A stretch of DNA of 33,917 nt from a virus, in the IMG/VR virus record IMGVR_UViG_3300047557_002939, positions 1 through 33,917 of that record. The stretch is one strand, 5' to 3'. Below the pieces are notes generated by a model, which was not told where the DNA came from, ran no database searches, and saw nothing but the letters and a program-made list of their open reading frames with translations. Position 1 is the first letter of the stretch. Each line of letters starts with the position of its first letter. This document shows positions 23,816 to 31,586 of the stretch, one piece after another. Made by a program: the position numbers and the translations under genes.

Positions 23816-25620
23816 AACATGCTCCTCGATGCGGCGCGCTCGCCGCTGTGGTCATCGGCGGCGTGCCGATCCTCGCCACCGCTGCCGCGGCGTGAGACCG
23901 TCTGAAACCCGACCGTCGCGCTGGCGCCACCGTAGCGCAGGGCGACATCCCACAGGATATAGAGCGCGCAGAGGCCGTCGTAGTCGTGCCCGGCCTGGCG
24001 CTCGGGCCAGGTATCCAGCTCGCCGAGCAGCTGCGTCAGGGCCGGGTCGAAGAGAATCCGCGGCGCCATGGCGTCGGTGATGAAAGGCTCCATGCCTTCG
24101 ATGCGAATTTCGCGCTCGATGCTCGCCGGCAGGCCGATCAGTGGCAGGGCGACACCGGCGCGCAGCGCAGCGGTGACGAAGGTCTGTCGGCTGTGTTCGT
24201 AGGCATTGTTGTTCTCGAAGCCGATGCGCATCGGCGAGAAATCGCGCTGGAAAGCGATCAGGTCGGATTCCAGCTTGCTCGGCACGCGGCGCTTGATGCG
24301 CGCCTCGACCACGTGCAGCTGGCCGCGCTCGCGGTCGTAGCAGCCACCGAGGATCGCCGATGGGTGCGACTTTTCGCCCTTGCCCATCGACGGGTCGCAG
24401 GCGCCGAGATGGACCCAGCGATCACTGCGGCGGATCGAGAACGTGACCGGCGCGAAGACCTTGTCCTCATCGCTCCTCGGGTCGCCCTGCATCTCGGTGT
24501 TGAAGGCGCGCAGGTTCTTGGCGCGGGCGCGCATCAGCCAGTACAGCGAGCGCACGGCCGGCCAGCTGATCACGGCGCCGGCATCCATGTCTGGCCGGTT
24601 CTCCATGTAGTACTTGAACGACGGCAGCTGCGCCTGGTCGAGCACTTCGCCGCGCGCCGCGGCCTCTTCCTCGGCCGCCTTGTCGTCGTTGAGCATCACC
24701 TCCTGGCAGCGCTCCCACAGGTCGGCGTGCGTCGGCGGCTGCTCGATGGCGCGGAAATGATGCACCAGGTGGCCAATGGTCGCCTTGGCGCGGCTGATCG
24801 GATCCTCCTTGTGCAGGACGGTGCCGACGCCGAGATACTTGACGCTGCCATCTGGCGGGCCGAGGTAGTCGACTGCCTTCTCGAGCCAATCCCAGCGGTT
24901 GTCGCGCTCGGTCGGGCTCTTCGCTTCCTTGTCGGTGATCAGGTCGTCACCCAGCAGCAGCTTGGGCCGGCTGGCGCCGTGGAAGGTGCCACGAATCGCC
25001 TGCTCGGCGCCGAAGCTCTCGACCTTGACGCCGGTTTTGGTCGAGAACTCGCCGATCTTCCAGTTGCGCGTGGCGCCGCAGGCCTCGGGGAAATCGAGCG
25101 CCAGCGCGGCGTTATATTGCAGCTCGACTTTAACGACCTCGAGCAGCTTGGTCGGCAGCTTGGTCTCGGCACCGAGCAGGATGATGTAGTCGATGAAGTA
25201 CGGCGCCGGCCGGTCTGCCGGCCAGCCGATCTCCTGGCGGATGGCGGCGCGCTGCAGCAGGCCGCGCACGGCGCACCAGACCGGTCCGACCTTGGTCAGC
25301 AGGCTCGACTTGGCCTCGCCGCGCGGCGCGATCCACCACTCCTTGGCGCCGGATGGCTTTTCGAGGATGGCCGGAAAGCGCGTGAAGAAGTGCTCGTGGA
25401 AGCGCGAGGCCGGCGGCCGGATGTGGTGGCTGAGGTAGGTATAGGCGAAGAAGGCGAAATCGCCATCGAGCAGCACGCGCCGGCGGCGTTCGCGGCGTGC
25501 GGCCGGCGACGGGTCGAGGCCGATCTGGCGCGCATTGAGTTCGGCGCGGGCGGCACGGGCGATCTCTTCGAGCTGTCCGAGAAACGCGGTCTCGCTGAGG
25601 GTGTCGGGGGATTTGGCCAT
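23812..25620 (-). CDS. Terminase large subunit (Mu gp28 type)
   Basis: A 602-residue packaging motor. The ATPase domain has a Walker A-like APRGEAKSS (98-106) and a Walker B-type LLLGDD (221-226). The nuclease domain carries LGACDPSMGKG (Asp409) and IGFENNNAYEH around 466-476, near which the second metal ligand is expected. It drives headful packaging of Mu-like genomes together with the small subunit. The ATG at 25620 is preferred; an earlier in-frame start (25731) would place 37 low-quality residues overlapping the small terminase gene. The ribosome site is weak. It overlaps the portal gene by four bases. Confidence 0.93.
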   Translation of the reverse strand: MAKSPDTLSETAFLGQLEEIARAARAELNARQIGLDPSPAARRERRRRVLLDGDFAFFAYTYLSHHIRPPASRFHEHFFTRFPAILEKPSGAKEWWIAPRGEAKSSLLTKVGPVWCAVRGLLQRAAIRQEIGWPADRPAPYFIDYIILLGAETKLPTKLLEVVKVELQYNAALALDFPEACGATRNWKIGEFSTKTGVKVESFGAEQAIRGTFHGASRPKLLLGDDLITDKEAKSPTERDNRWDWLEKAVDYLGPPDGSVKYLGVGTVLHKEDPISRAKATIGHLVHHFRAIEQPPTHADLWERCQEVMLNDDKAAEEEAAARGEVLDQAQLPSFKYYMENRPDMDAGAVISWPAVRSLYWLMRARAKNLRAFNTEMQGDPRSDEDKVFAPVTFSIRRSDRWVHLGACDPSMGKGEKSHPSAILGGCYDRERGQLHVVEARIKRRVPSKLESDLIAFQRDFSPMRIGFENNNAYEHSRQTFVTAALRAGVALPLIGLPASIEREIRIEGMEPFITDAMAPRILFDPALTQLLGELDTWPERQAGHDYDGLCALYILWDVALRYGGASATVGFQTVSRRGSGGEDRHAADDHSGERAASRSMF

Positions 25621-25636
25621 GCCGGTCGATGGCCTT

Positions 25637-26131
25637 TCAGCCGTAGGCCTTGGCCAGCTCGCCACCGAAGGGGCTGAGGATTTCCGCGAACGCGGACTGG
25701 TGCTGCGGCGTGGTCTGGCGGATAAAGGCATCCAGGCGCTTGATCACGTCCATGGCGATCGCCAGCTTGTCGGCCTCCGGCATCATGCCCTTGCTGGCCG
25801 CGCGCAGCTTGGCGACGGTGTCGCCCAGCGTGGCCATTGCCTTGACGCCCTCGAAGGGGTCTTCGGCATCGGCGGTGCGCTCGAGCAGCGACTCGCAGCG
25901 CATGAGGCCGGCGGCGATGATCCGGCCGAGGGCTTGCTCGATGCCGCCGCCGGCGACGATCAGCGAGGCGGCGCGGAATCTATCCCAGTCGTCGCCGGTG
26001 TCGCGCGCGGCGCGGTACCAGTTGCGGGCGGTGCCATGCGGCACGCCGACCTTGTCCGCGGCATGTTCGAGCGGCAGGCCGCCGATGTAGGCGGTGCGCA
26101 GCTGCATGCGCAGCTCGGGACTGTGCGCCAT
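25637..26131 (-). CDS. Small terminase-type protein (DUF1804, Mu gp27)
   Basis: A 164-residue DUF1804 protein. The N-terminal part is a helix-turn-helix: LRTAYIGGLPLEHAADKVGVPHGTARNWY (about 11-39), followed by conserved RAARDTGDDWDRFRAA. The rest is helical, with AIAMDVIKRLDAFIR around 124-138. Members of this family sit directly upstream of the large terminase in Mu-like phages and are thought to act as the DNA-recognising subunit. The start is a TGATG overlap with the preceding gene. Confidence 0.9.
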   Translation of the reverse strand: MAHSPELRMQLRTAYIGGLPLEHAADKVGVPHGTARNWYRAARDTGDDWDRFRAASLIVAGGGIEQALGRIIAAGLMRCESLLERTADAEDPFEGVKAMATLGDTVAKLRAASKGMMPEADKLAIAMDVIKRLDAFIRQTTPQHQSAFAEILSPFGGELAKAYG

Positions 26132-26379
26132 CAGGGCAGCGCCCGCAGGCCCTTGGCGGTCTCGCGACCCTCCTCGGTGAGCGCGACGGTGTCGTTGATT
26201 TTGTTGAGCAGGCCGACATCGGCCAGCCAGGAAAGGTCGGCTCGCACGCGGTCAAGCGTGACGGCGATGCCATGCACGGCTTCCAGCTCGGTCTGCAGCG
26301 TGCGCGCCTGGCTGGCGCCGCCGGCGAACAGCAGGCTGACGAGGAGGGCATTGGCGCGCTTCTTGTCGTTTTCGGTCAT
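26131..26379 (-). CDS. Winged-helix-like protein (Mu gp26 position)
   Basis: An 82-residue protein with the pattern of a small winged helix: ALLVSLLFAGGA (about 11-22), TLQTELEAVHGIAVTLDRVRADLSWLADVGLL (about 27-58) and VALTEEGRETAKG (about 65-77). Mu-like phages have a similar small gene between DUF2730 and DUF1804. A DNA-binding role in packaging or late regulation is inferred. AAGGAC lies upstream of the ATG. Confidence 0.75.
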   Translation of the reverse strand: MTENDKKRANALLVSLLFAGGASQARTLQTELEAVHGIAVTLDRVRADLSWLADVGLLNKINDTVALTEEGRETAKGLRALP

Positions 26380-26397
26380 GGCGGTGTCCTTGGCTGA

Positions 26398-26745
26398 CTA
26401 TTTGATGTGGTGCTGGACGAGTGCGCGCAGCAGGTCGGTCTGGCCGCGGCCTTCGCCGACGAGCAAATTGATCTTTTCCGACAGGCCTTCGATGCGGTTG
26501 TAGAGGCCGGCCAGGTCCTTGTGCGTCGGCGCCTGCTCGATGGCGGATTCGATGTGCGTCAGGCGAGTGCTGTGCTCCTCGTACTTGTCGATCAGGTGGC
26601 CCTCGACGGTGTTGACCCGCTGGTCGGTGGCGATCGACCGGCGGACCAGCCACAGGTAAAAGCCCAGCCCCCAGGTGAGGATGAAATTGGCGATCGCGAT
26701 GTAGGGGAGGATCTCGGTGATGCTGGTCATCTGGTCATCGTCCAT
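26398..26745 (-). CDS. DUF2730 membrane-anchored coiled-coil protein
   Basis: A 115-residue DUF2730 protein (Mu gp25 type). One transmembrane helix lies at about residues 13-34 (ILPYIAIANFILTWGLGFYL), followed by a cytoplasmic coiled coil with LTHIESAIEQAPTHKDLAGL (about 62-81) and LYNRIEGLSEKINLLVGEG. The start at 26745 overlaps the DksA-like gene by 11 bases; an in-frame ATG at 26730 is nearly as good since neither has a clear ribosome site. Its function is unknown, though the gene order is conserved in Mu-like phages. Confidence 0.85.
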   Translation of the reverse strand: MDDDQMTSITEILPYIAIANFILTWGLGFYLWLVRRSIATDQRVNTVEGHLIDKYEEHSTRLTHIESAIEQAPTHKDLAGLYNRIEGLSEKINLLVGEGRGQTDLLRALVQHHIK

Positions 26746-27076
26746 GCGGGTGGGTGCGGCGGCTGGGATGGTCGACGGCGGATTCCAGCTCGCGCTGGCA
26801 TTCGATGCAGGTCTGCACGCCGGGGACGGCCTGCCGGCGGGCGTCGGGGATGGGCTCCTCGCACACGGCGCAGTTTTCGGCGCTGGCGGGTGCCTGGCGC
26901 TTGCCAGCATGGCCGTCGTGCTCGTCCTGGGCGTGCCGGACGCGCTCGCGGCGATCCAGACCGGGCCAGTCGACGGTCGGGCTGCACGCGCTCTGCATCC
27001 GCCGGCTGTGCTCTGCCAGGGCATCGTCGCGCAGCTGCTGCTCGCGCTCGGCGGCGATGTCGGCCCAATCGCTCAT
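26735..27076 (-). CDS. TraR/DksA-type zinc-finger protein
   Basis: A 113-residue protein of the DksA/TraR C4 zinc-finger type. The ligands are Cys69, Cys72, Cys90 and Cys93 (CAVC...CIEC spaced by 17 residues), with a PIPDARRQAVPGVQ signature between them. The N-terminal half is helical and charged (DIAAEREQQLRDDALAEHSRRM). Phage members of this family can alter host RNA polymerase. The gene overlaps the next upstream gene in an ATGA. Confidence 0.88.
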   Translation of the reverse strand: MSDWADIAAEREQQLRDDALAEHSRRMQSACSPTVDWPGLDRRERVRHAQDEHDGHAGKRQAPASAENCAVCEEPIPDARRQAVPGVQTCIECQRELESAVDHPSRRTHPHGR

Positions 27077-27381
27077 GCCGTGCGCACCGGGAGATTGGCG
27101 GCGAGCACCAGCACGCGGCCGGTTGGGACGAGGGTGGCGGCACAGCGCAGCTTGTAGACGGCGCCATGAACGCCGGCGCGAAATGGCTGCAGCACGACGC
27201 CGGCGGCGATCGTCGGCAGTTCGTGGAGCATCGCCGCGGGGTCCGGGTCGACACCGGCGAGCAGCGAGACACTCACCAGGACACTGCTGATCGTCTCGCC
27301 GGGGTCGAGTTCGGCAGTGAAGTCGAAGCCGCAGACGAGAGATTCGGCGGGGTCTTTGGCGGGCCAGGTGGCGGTGGTCAT
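27073..27381 (-). CDS. Small beta-rich phage protein, possible fibre-tail adaptor
   Basis: A 102-residue protein that is almost entirely beta structure: FDFTAELDPGETISSVLVSVSL (about 19-40), YKLRCAATLVPTGRVLVLAANLPV (about 76-99). It resembles the small Ig-like proteins found beside fibre genes in Mu-like siphophages, where they are described as fibre-tail adaptors. It lies seven bases past the repeat-protein stop and overlaps the DksA-type gene. Function by position only; no catalytic motif. Confidence 0.6.
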   Translation of the reverse strand: MTTATWPAKDPAESLVCGFDFTAELDPGETISSVLVSVSLLAGVDPDPAAMLHELPTIAAGVVLQPFRAGVHGAVYKLRCAATLVPTGRVLVLAANLPVRTA

Positions 27382-27388
27382 GGGGCGG

Positions 27389-28276
27389 TCACTCGGCAGT
27401 CACGAGGAAACTTCGGCGGGGCCGATTGGCGAGGTAGTCCCGTCGCTTGACCGACGCCAGGTAATGCCGGCTGACCAGCCGCGTAGGCGTGCCGCCAATC
27501 GATAGGCTGGCGCTGGCCAGGGCCTGCATCACCGCCTGCGCTTGGAGGCGGATCTGGGTGGTGAGTGTGCCCGTAGCCGATACCTGCGCCAGCGCGCTCG
27601 CGCTCAGGCCGCTGGAAATCGTCAGGTCGCCGTTGGCATTGGAGACGGTCGCCGCTGCGCCAGAAAGTCGGATGCCGGTCGTCAGCCCACCGGCGGCGAT
27701 GGCGATCGCCGAAGCTGCGCCGACCAGCTTGATGCCGGTGGATAGCGCGCCCGATGCGCTGGCCGTCGCCGTCGCGCTGCCGGAGAGGCCGGCCGGGGTC
27801 GTGGTCAGGCCGGCACTGGCCAGGGCCTGCATCACGGCAGTGCCCGAAAGGCGGATCTGGGTGGTGAGCGTGCCGGCGGCGACAGCGCTCGCCGACGCGG
27901 CCCCCGCCAGCTGGGCGTTGCTGGCGGCCAGGGCGCCACTGGCCAGCACCTGCGCCAGCGCAGCGCCGGAGAGGCGGATCTGGGTCGTGAGCACGCCATT
28001 GGCGACGGCGACCGAGGCAGCCGCACCGGATAGGCGGATCTGGTTGGTCAGGCTGCCGGCGGCCGTGGCAATGGATGCCGCGGCCCCGGAGAGGCGGATC
28101 TGTGTGGTGAGCGAGCCGGTCGCGGTGACCTGTGCGGTGGCGTCGCCGGCCAGATCGGCCGCGGCGCCGCCGACGGCGTCAGCCTGTATCCAGCCGCCGA
28201 GGCTGACGCGCGAGAGTGCGGCCGCATCGTCGTATTGTATCCAGCCGCCGAGGCTGACGCGGGAGACGGTGGTCAC
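27389..28276 (-). CDS. Repeat protein, 11 units of about 20 residues
   Basis: A 295-residue protein. It begins with a duplicated SRVSLGGWIQ (5-14 and 22-31) and ends with a basic tail (about 263-295, LVSRHYLASVKRRDYLANRP). Between residues 41 and 262 there are eleven consecutive repeats of 20 residues (two have 21). The consensus is RLSGAAxxxAxAxGxLTTQI, low in charge and rich in Ala, Gly, Thr and Ser. The regular alternation suggests a beta-solenoid or a trimeric fibre shaft. Located between the beta-helix protein and the adaptor-like protein, it is probably a virion fibre. The DNA repeats are degenerate but near-identical in places, so copy number could vary. Confidence 0.75.
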   Translation of the reverse strand: MTTVSRVSLGGWIQYDDAAALSRVSLGGWIQADAVGGAAADLAGDATAQVTATGSLTTQIRLSGAAASIATAAGSLTNQIRLSGAAASVAVANGVLTTQIRLSGAALAQVLASGALAASNAQLAGAASASAVAAGTLTTQIRLSGTAVMQALASAGLTTTPAGLSGSATATASASGALSTGIKLVGAASAIAIAAGGLTTGIRLSGAAATVSNANGDLTISSGLSASALAQVSATGTLTTQIRLQAQAVMQALASASLSIGGTPTRLVSRHYLASVKRRDYLANRPRRSFLVTAE

Positions 28277-28279
28277 GGG

Positions 28280-29599
28280 TCAGGCCGTCCGGATCTGCGG
28301 GTCGAGGTAGACGGTGATGCTGGGCGCGCCAACGACCAGCCGCGCCAGGATTTCGCCGGTCTCTGCCGGCGAGAAATCCGCTCCCGAGTCGCACTTGCCC
28401 GACCATGCGGTCGCGTTCTCGCCCGTCCAGGCACCCGTGCCGGCCCCTGCAGCCTGATTCGCCGGGGTGCCGAGCAGAGGCATCCCGTCCGAGTACGATG
28501 TCCCAAGGACCGTGCCAGACGTGACCTTTGCCGACCACTCGGACCACACCTCGTCATCCTGGTAGGCCGTCGCGCTCCCGTCTCGCAGGATCTCCAGACA
28601 CGGGGTGATGGAGGATACGCCAGAGTGATACGCCGCGATCCAGGGGGTGACGAAAGGGGTCGCAGGCGAGCAGTTCGCAGTAGTCGTGACCTTCCAGGAT
28701 TGTGCTGCGGCGCCTGTGGTGTAGTAAATACCAGCGTCAGACACCACTGATCCGAACGCATTTGCATAGTGCATGATGCCGTGTGTGTCGTCGCTGGAGC
28801 AGTCGATAGAGAGCGCGGTGGCGGACCCAAGATTGGCGGGAGCCTGCGTGTCGAGTAGCACGTAATTGCTCCCGAACTTGCAACGAGCAAACTCGTAGGT
28901 GAAAACCTGGTTGGGGGCTGAGGGACATATAATCCCTGATCCGATTAATGAGAAGTCACAATCTATACCCAGAAAAGACCCGCCTCTACCCCCATCCGAA
29001 AATAACCGTGTTGGGGTTGACCCGGCAGAAGAAACACGGCAACCCGTCCATTCATTCCGGCCATATAACTGCGCCGTTTGGCCTGTTGCGCCATACCGCA
29101 TCGTACAATTCGTCAGCTTCGTGTACGAGTTCGCTTGTGATATAGCGCCGAACACGTTATAGGCAGCCGAACTAGTGGTTCCATTCCAGAAGAGGCAGTT
29201 TTCAATTTCAAAGTGCGATCCGTCTGAGGTGGATACAGACAGTTTCGCAGCAGATGTAACCCCTGCTGTGCGAAAAGTCAGCCCATACATCTTTACCCTG
29301 TATGCCCCGGCAAAGACCAATGCAAGGTGTGTTGACGAGGAACCAAGCCATGCCGCTTCACCCATTTCTGCCAAAGCGTCGCTGGCGTCCTTGTCGACGC
29401 AGATAATCGAGATGTTGTTGAGCGCAGTCCATGTCGTGTTGGCTGCCAGCGCGCTGTCCCCAGTGTGGTCCTTGTCGACCAGAATGACGTCACCCGATGC
29501 GGTGGCGAGCGCGATCGCCCCGGCCAGCGTGGTCTTGGCGGTGGCCCACGAGGTGCCGGCCCCGTTATCTCCGGTATCAGATACGTAATAGGTCGTCAT
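28280..29599 (-). CDS. Beta-helix-like tail spike protein
   Basis: A 439-residue protein with the look of a right-handed parallel beta-helix. It opens with YYVSDTGDNGAGTSWATAKTTLAGA (the usual start of pectate-lyase-like spikes), then short strands with Asn- and Gly-rich turns (HFEIENCLFWNGTTSS near 122, TNCTMRYG near 158). Similar proteins are phage spikes that bind or cut surface polysaccharide. The middle of the gene (about 28900-29400) is clearly AT-richer than its flanks, as in exchanged receptor-binding modules. No catalytic residue set can be confirmed. It starts on a TGATG overlap. Confidence 0.7.
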   Translation of the reverse strand: MTTYYVSDTGDNGAGTSWATAKTTLAGAIALATASGDVILVDKDHTGDSALAANTTWTALNNISIICVDKDASDALAEMGEAAWLGSSSTHLALVFAGAYRVKMYGLTFRTAGVTSAAKLSVSTSDGSHFEIENCLFWNGTTSSAAYNVFGAISQANSYTKLTNCTMRYGATGQTAQLYGRNEWTGCRVSSAGSTPTRLFSDGGRGGSFLGIDCDFSLIGSGIICPSAPNQVFTYEFARCKFGSNYVLLDTQAPANLGSATALSIDCSSDDTHGIMHYANAFGSVVSDAGIYYTTGAAAQSWKVTTTANCSPATPFVTPWIAAYHSGVSSITPCLEILRDGSATAYQDDEVWSEWSAKVTSGTVLGTSYSDGMPLLGTPANQAAGAGTGAWTGENATAWSGKCDSGADFSPAETGEILARLVVGAPSITVYLDPQIRTA

Positions 29600-29853
29600 C
29601 AGTCGCCCTTTGCCGATCGCAGATCGAGCAGCGATTCACGCAGCTTGGTCAGTCGCGCCTTGAATACCACGTACTGCGCATCGTCCTTGCCGAACTCGGC
29701 CTGAATTTGCGCGTCCGTGAAATCGCCCTCCTCAATCAGCCGCAGGATGCGATGAGCGATCTTTGCCAACCGCTCGCCGTCGGCATTGCGGTACGCCAGG
29801 CGCAGCCGGTTGCGCAGCTGCGCCTTGGTCTGGTGTTTGAGAGCGAGAGCCAT
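29599..29853 (-). CDS. Small basic protein in the fibre cluster
   Basis: An 84-residue, highly charged helical protein: KAQLRNRLRLAYRNADGERL near residue 10, KIAHRILRLIEEGDFTDAQIQAEFG (31-55), then a coiled helix. The DFTDAQIQAEFG part resembles a helix-turn-helix-like hairpin, but no family can be named. It overlaps the spike gene by one base. Small conserved genes of this kind accompany fibre genes in Mu-like siphophages; assembly or chaperone work is a guess. Confidence 0.65.
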   Translation of the reverse strand: MALALKHQTKAQLRNRLRLAYRNADGERLAKIAHRILRLIEEGDFTDAQIQAEFGKDDAQYVVFKARLTKLRESLLDLRSAKGD

Positions 29854-29855
29854 GA

Positions 29856-30077
29856 TCAGTCGTCCAGCAGGCGCTCAAGCTCTGCTGCGGCCAGGGTCGC
29901 GGCGAGCGCTGCCGCCCGCGACGCCATCAGCGCATCACGATCGACCACGCCATCCCACAGGTAAGGGCCGACGGTGTAGCTATTGCCGTCGCTGTCGATG
30001 TGCGTCTCGACCGTCCAGCGCCCGCCGCCTGGCTGCGCATGCTGGTCGGTGACGCGGGAGGATGAGATGATGGGCAT
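29856..30077 (-). CDS. Small protein in the fibre cluster
   Basis: A 73-residue protein with a beta-type N-terminal half (RWTVETHIDSDGNSYTVGPYLWD, about 20-42) and an alanine-rich C-terminal helix (about 50-73). The gene is two bases upstream of the following gene. Nothing in the sequence reveals its function; it seems to be part of the fibre cluster. Confidence 0.6.
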   Translation of the reverse strand: MPIISSSRVTDQHAQPGGGRWTVETHIDSDGNSYTVGPYLWDGVVDRDALMASRAAALAATLAAAELERLLDD

Positions 30078-30102
30078 GGCTGGGGATGGACGCCTGGGTG
30101 GC

Positions 30103-30630
30103 TTAGTTGTCGATCTGTACCGTCAGCGCGCCAGCGGCGAAAGACGGCGCGGCGTCGCCGTTGTTGATGGTCTTGGCGGCTGCGAGGTTGAAGCAGATCC
30201 AGGCATTGCCGGCAGAGGCGGCATCCCAGATGCGCACGCTATTGACGACGCCCCAGTTTGCGGTCGGCGCCGGGAAGGTCAGCGCGCCGTTGTTGCTGGT
30301 CGTGCCGCCGGTGCCGCTACTGGCCACGGTCGAGCCGGCCGACTGCGTGCCGGCCCAGTTGGTGAGGTTGGAGGTGACCGCGACGCGGGCATACGAGCCC
30401 CCCGAGACTTCGGTCCCGCTGCCGGTCTCGCCACAGGCGACGGTGTCCAGGCCGACATACCACGAGGCCGGGATGCCGCTGGCCTGCCCGCGGAAGATGG
30501 TATCGACCAACTTGTTTTCGGCGAAGTCTGTGAACGAGCCGGCGACGGCCTGCGAAAACCACGCGGCCTGTAGCGCGAGGACGATCGCAGCGGCGGCCAG
30601 CAGGGGGCGAAGGCGGGAGAAAAGGCGCAT
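30103..30630 (-). CDS. Tail-fibre-type protein with signal-like leader
   Basis: A 175-residue protein. Residues about 31-175 match the small phage fibre family: SFTDFAENKLVDTIFRG (the usual N-terminus), GTEVSGGSYARVAV around 70-83, ALTFPAPTANWGVVNSVRIWDAA around 115-137 and SFAAGALTVQIDN at the end. The preceding 30 residues (RLFSRLRPLLAAAAIVLALQ...AVAG) form a textbook-like signal peptide, unusual for a virion protein. AGGAG before the ATG at 30630 favours this start. Just downstream of the middle-operon terminator, it is the first gene of the late block. Confidence 0.8.
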   Translation of the reverse strand: MRLFSRLRPLLAAAAIVLALQAAWFSQAVAGSFTDFAENKLVDTIFRGQASGIPASWYVGLDTVACGETGSGTEVSGGSYARVAVTSNLTNWAGTQSAGSTVASSGTGGTTSNNGALTFPAPTANWGVVNSVRIWDAASAGNAWICFNLAAAKTINNGDAAPSFAAGALTVQIDN

Positions 30631-30789
30631 GTTTTGGGCTCCTGAAAAGACAGTCAACGGGGTGCTGATTCTGTCCAGTCTATGCGCGCGCGGGGGGCGG
30701 GCCGGGCTTGAAGCGGTTCATGAGCGGCCATGAAAAAGCCCGCACGGGGCGGGCTTGGTTAGGTTGGCCTGGTTATGCGGGGCATCAAG
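30631..30789. other. Intergenic stretch between middle and late blocks
   Basis: This holds the terminator at 30733-30756 and, between it and the fibre gene, the likely place of a late promoter. On the minus strand GACAG and CTGTC form an inverted repeat around 30640-30670, but no confident promoter motif can be named. Confidence 0.4.
30733..30756 (-). terminator. Rho-independent terminator after the middle operon
   Basis: On the minus strand, AAGCCCGC and GCGGGCTT pair across a short loop and are followed by a run of T residues. It lies 34 bases past the stop of the small membrane protein. It ends the Mor-containing transcript and separates it from the late block, as in Mu. Confidence 0.85.
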
Positions 30790-31008
30790 CTACCTGATGT
30801 TGGAGCGCATCCGTCCGATGATGCTGGCCCTCATGGCCAGTGCCCCAAACAGGCATCCGAGCCAAAGGCCGGCAATCAGCTCGGTGCGCCCAAACAAGAT
30901 GGATGCGGGCAGCGCGGGCAAGGCTAACCCGGTTGCCCAAACTAACGACCACCACCATTCTGTAATCTGCGATTTCATCGTTTTCTCCGTATTCAGTGTT
31001 TCAACCAT
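30790..31008 (-). CDS. Small membrane protein, possible holin
   Basis: A 72-residue protein with two hydrophobic segments: about residues 18-39 (WWWSLVWATGLALPALPASILF) and about 44-61. The C-terminus is positively charged (IIGRMRSNIR). Two starts are possible, each with its own GGAG: ATG at 31008 or the ATG ten codons later (MKSQI), a pattern reminiscent of dual-start holins. Holin function is a guess based on size, topology and position before a terminator. No endolysin is adjacent. Confidence 0.6.
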   Translation of the reverse strand: MVETLNTEKTMKSQITEWWWSLVWATGLALPALPASILFGRTELIAGLWLGCLFGALAMRASIIGRMRSNIR

Positions 31009-31039
31009 AGCAAATCTCCGTCGGTTGATGCGGGCTATC

Positions 31040-31282
31040 TCAGGCAGTCTGCGGCAAGGTCACCAGACGACGCAGATATACGTCGCGCCCGCCGCCGTCC
31101 TGCCATATAGGCTCGGTCATCTGCTTATCCAGGTGCGGGCACTCCTCCTGTGCGCACGGCACCAGCCCGCCGAGGTCGCGGTCGAACATCGGTGCCAGGA
31201 TGCCTCTTCCACAGTCGCCGAAGCAGTGGGCAGTGATTTCCGGCTCTTGCAGCGAGAGCACCATAACGTACATATTTTCCAT
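31040..31282 (-). CDS. Small cysteine-containing protein
   Basis: An 80-residue protein; the ATG at 31282 has GGAGGG upstream. Four cysteines at positions 20, 24, 43 and 48 (CFGDC, CAQEEC) might bind zinc, with a nearby His-Leu-Asp. The remaining sequence is unremarkable. It is in the middle region between two other small genes. A longer open frame to 31486 exists but would run through the upstream gene and has no ribosome site. No family recognised. Confidence 0.65.
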   Translation of the reverse strand: MENMYVMVLSLQEPEITAHCFGDCGRGILAPMFDRDLGGLVPCAQEECPHLDKQMTEPIWQDGGGRDVYLRRLVTLPQTA

Positions 31283-31338
31283 GCTCAGCCCTCCATGCCG
31301 GACCTGATGACGTTGTACGCCAATACCATTCCGTTGCG

Positions 31339-31572
31339 TTATGCGCTCTGGTCCCACCCGTTGCCTGGCAGCTGGCCGAGCTTGATGTTGGCGTTGATCT
31401 CGTCCAAGCACTTCTGGCGTTCGTCTTGCCGGAAGGCTTTCGATATCGCGCCGAATTTCGCGGGGAGGTATGTCACCGAGAACCACGCCCAGATCATCCG
31501 CCTGAGCTGGCCGTGCTTCTCAAGCTTCGGTACCAGCCGGAATGGCCCTGCAATCTCAAATATCACCACCAT
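31339..31572 (-). CDS. Small middle-region protein
   Basis: A 77-residue protein starting at the ATG at 31572, because AAGGAGG lies directly upstream inside a longer frame that begins at 31590. The sequence contains RRMIWAWFSVTYLPAKF (about 23-39), rich in aromatics, and a charged helix (DERQKCLDEINANIKL). It follows the Mor gene after 14 bases. No function can be suggested. Confidence 0.65.
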   Translation of the reverse strand: MVVIFEIAGPFRLVPKLEKHGQLRRMIWAWFSVTYLPAKFGAISKAFRQDERQKCLDEINANIKLGQLPGNGWDQSA

Positions 31573-31586
31573 GTCTTCCTCCTTGG

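Noticed and set aside
27389-28276. CRISPR-like periodicity in the repeat gene
   Set aside because: The 60-bp units are coding and degenerate, without constant repeats and variable spacers.
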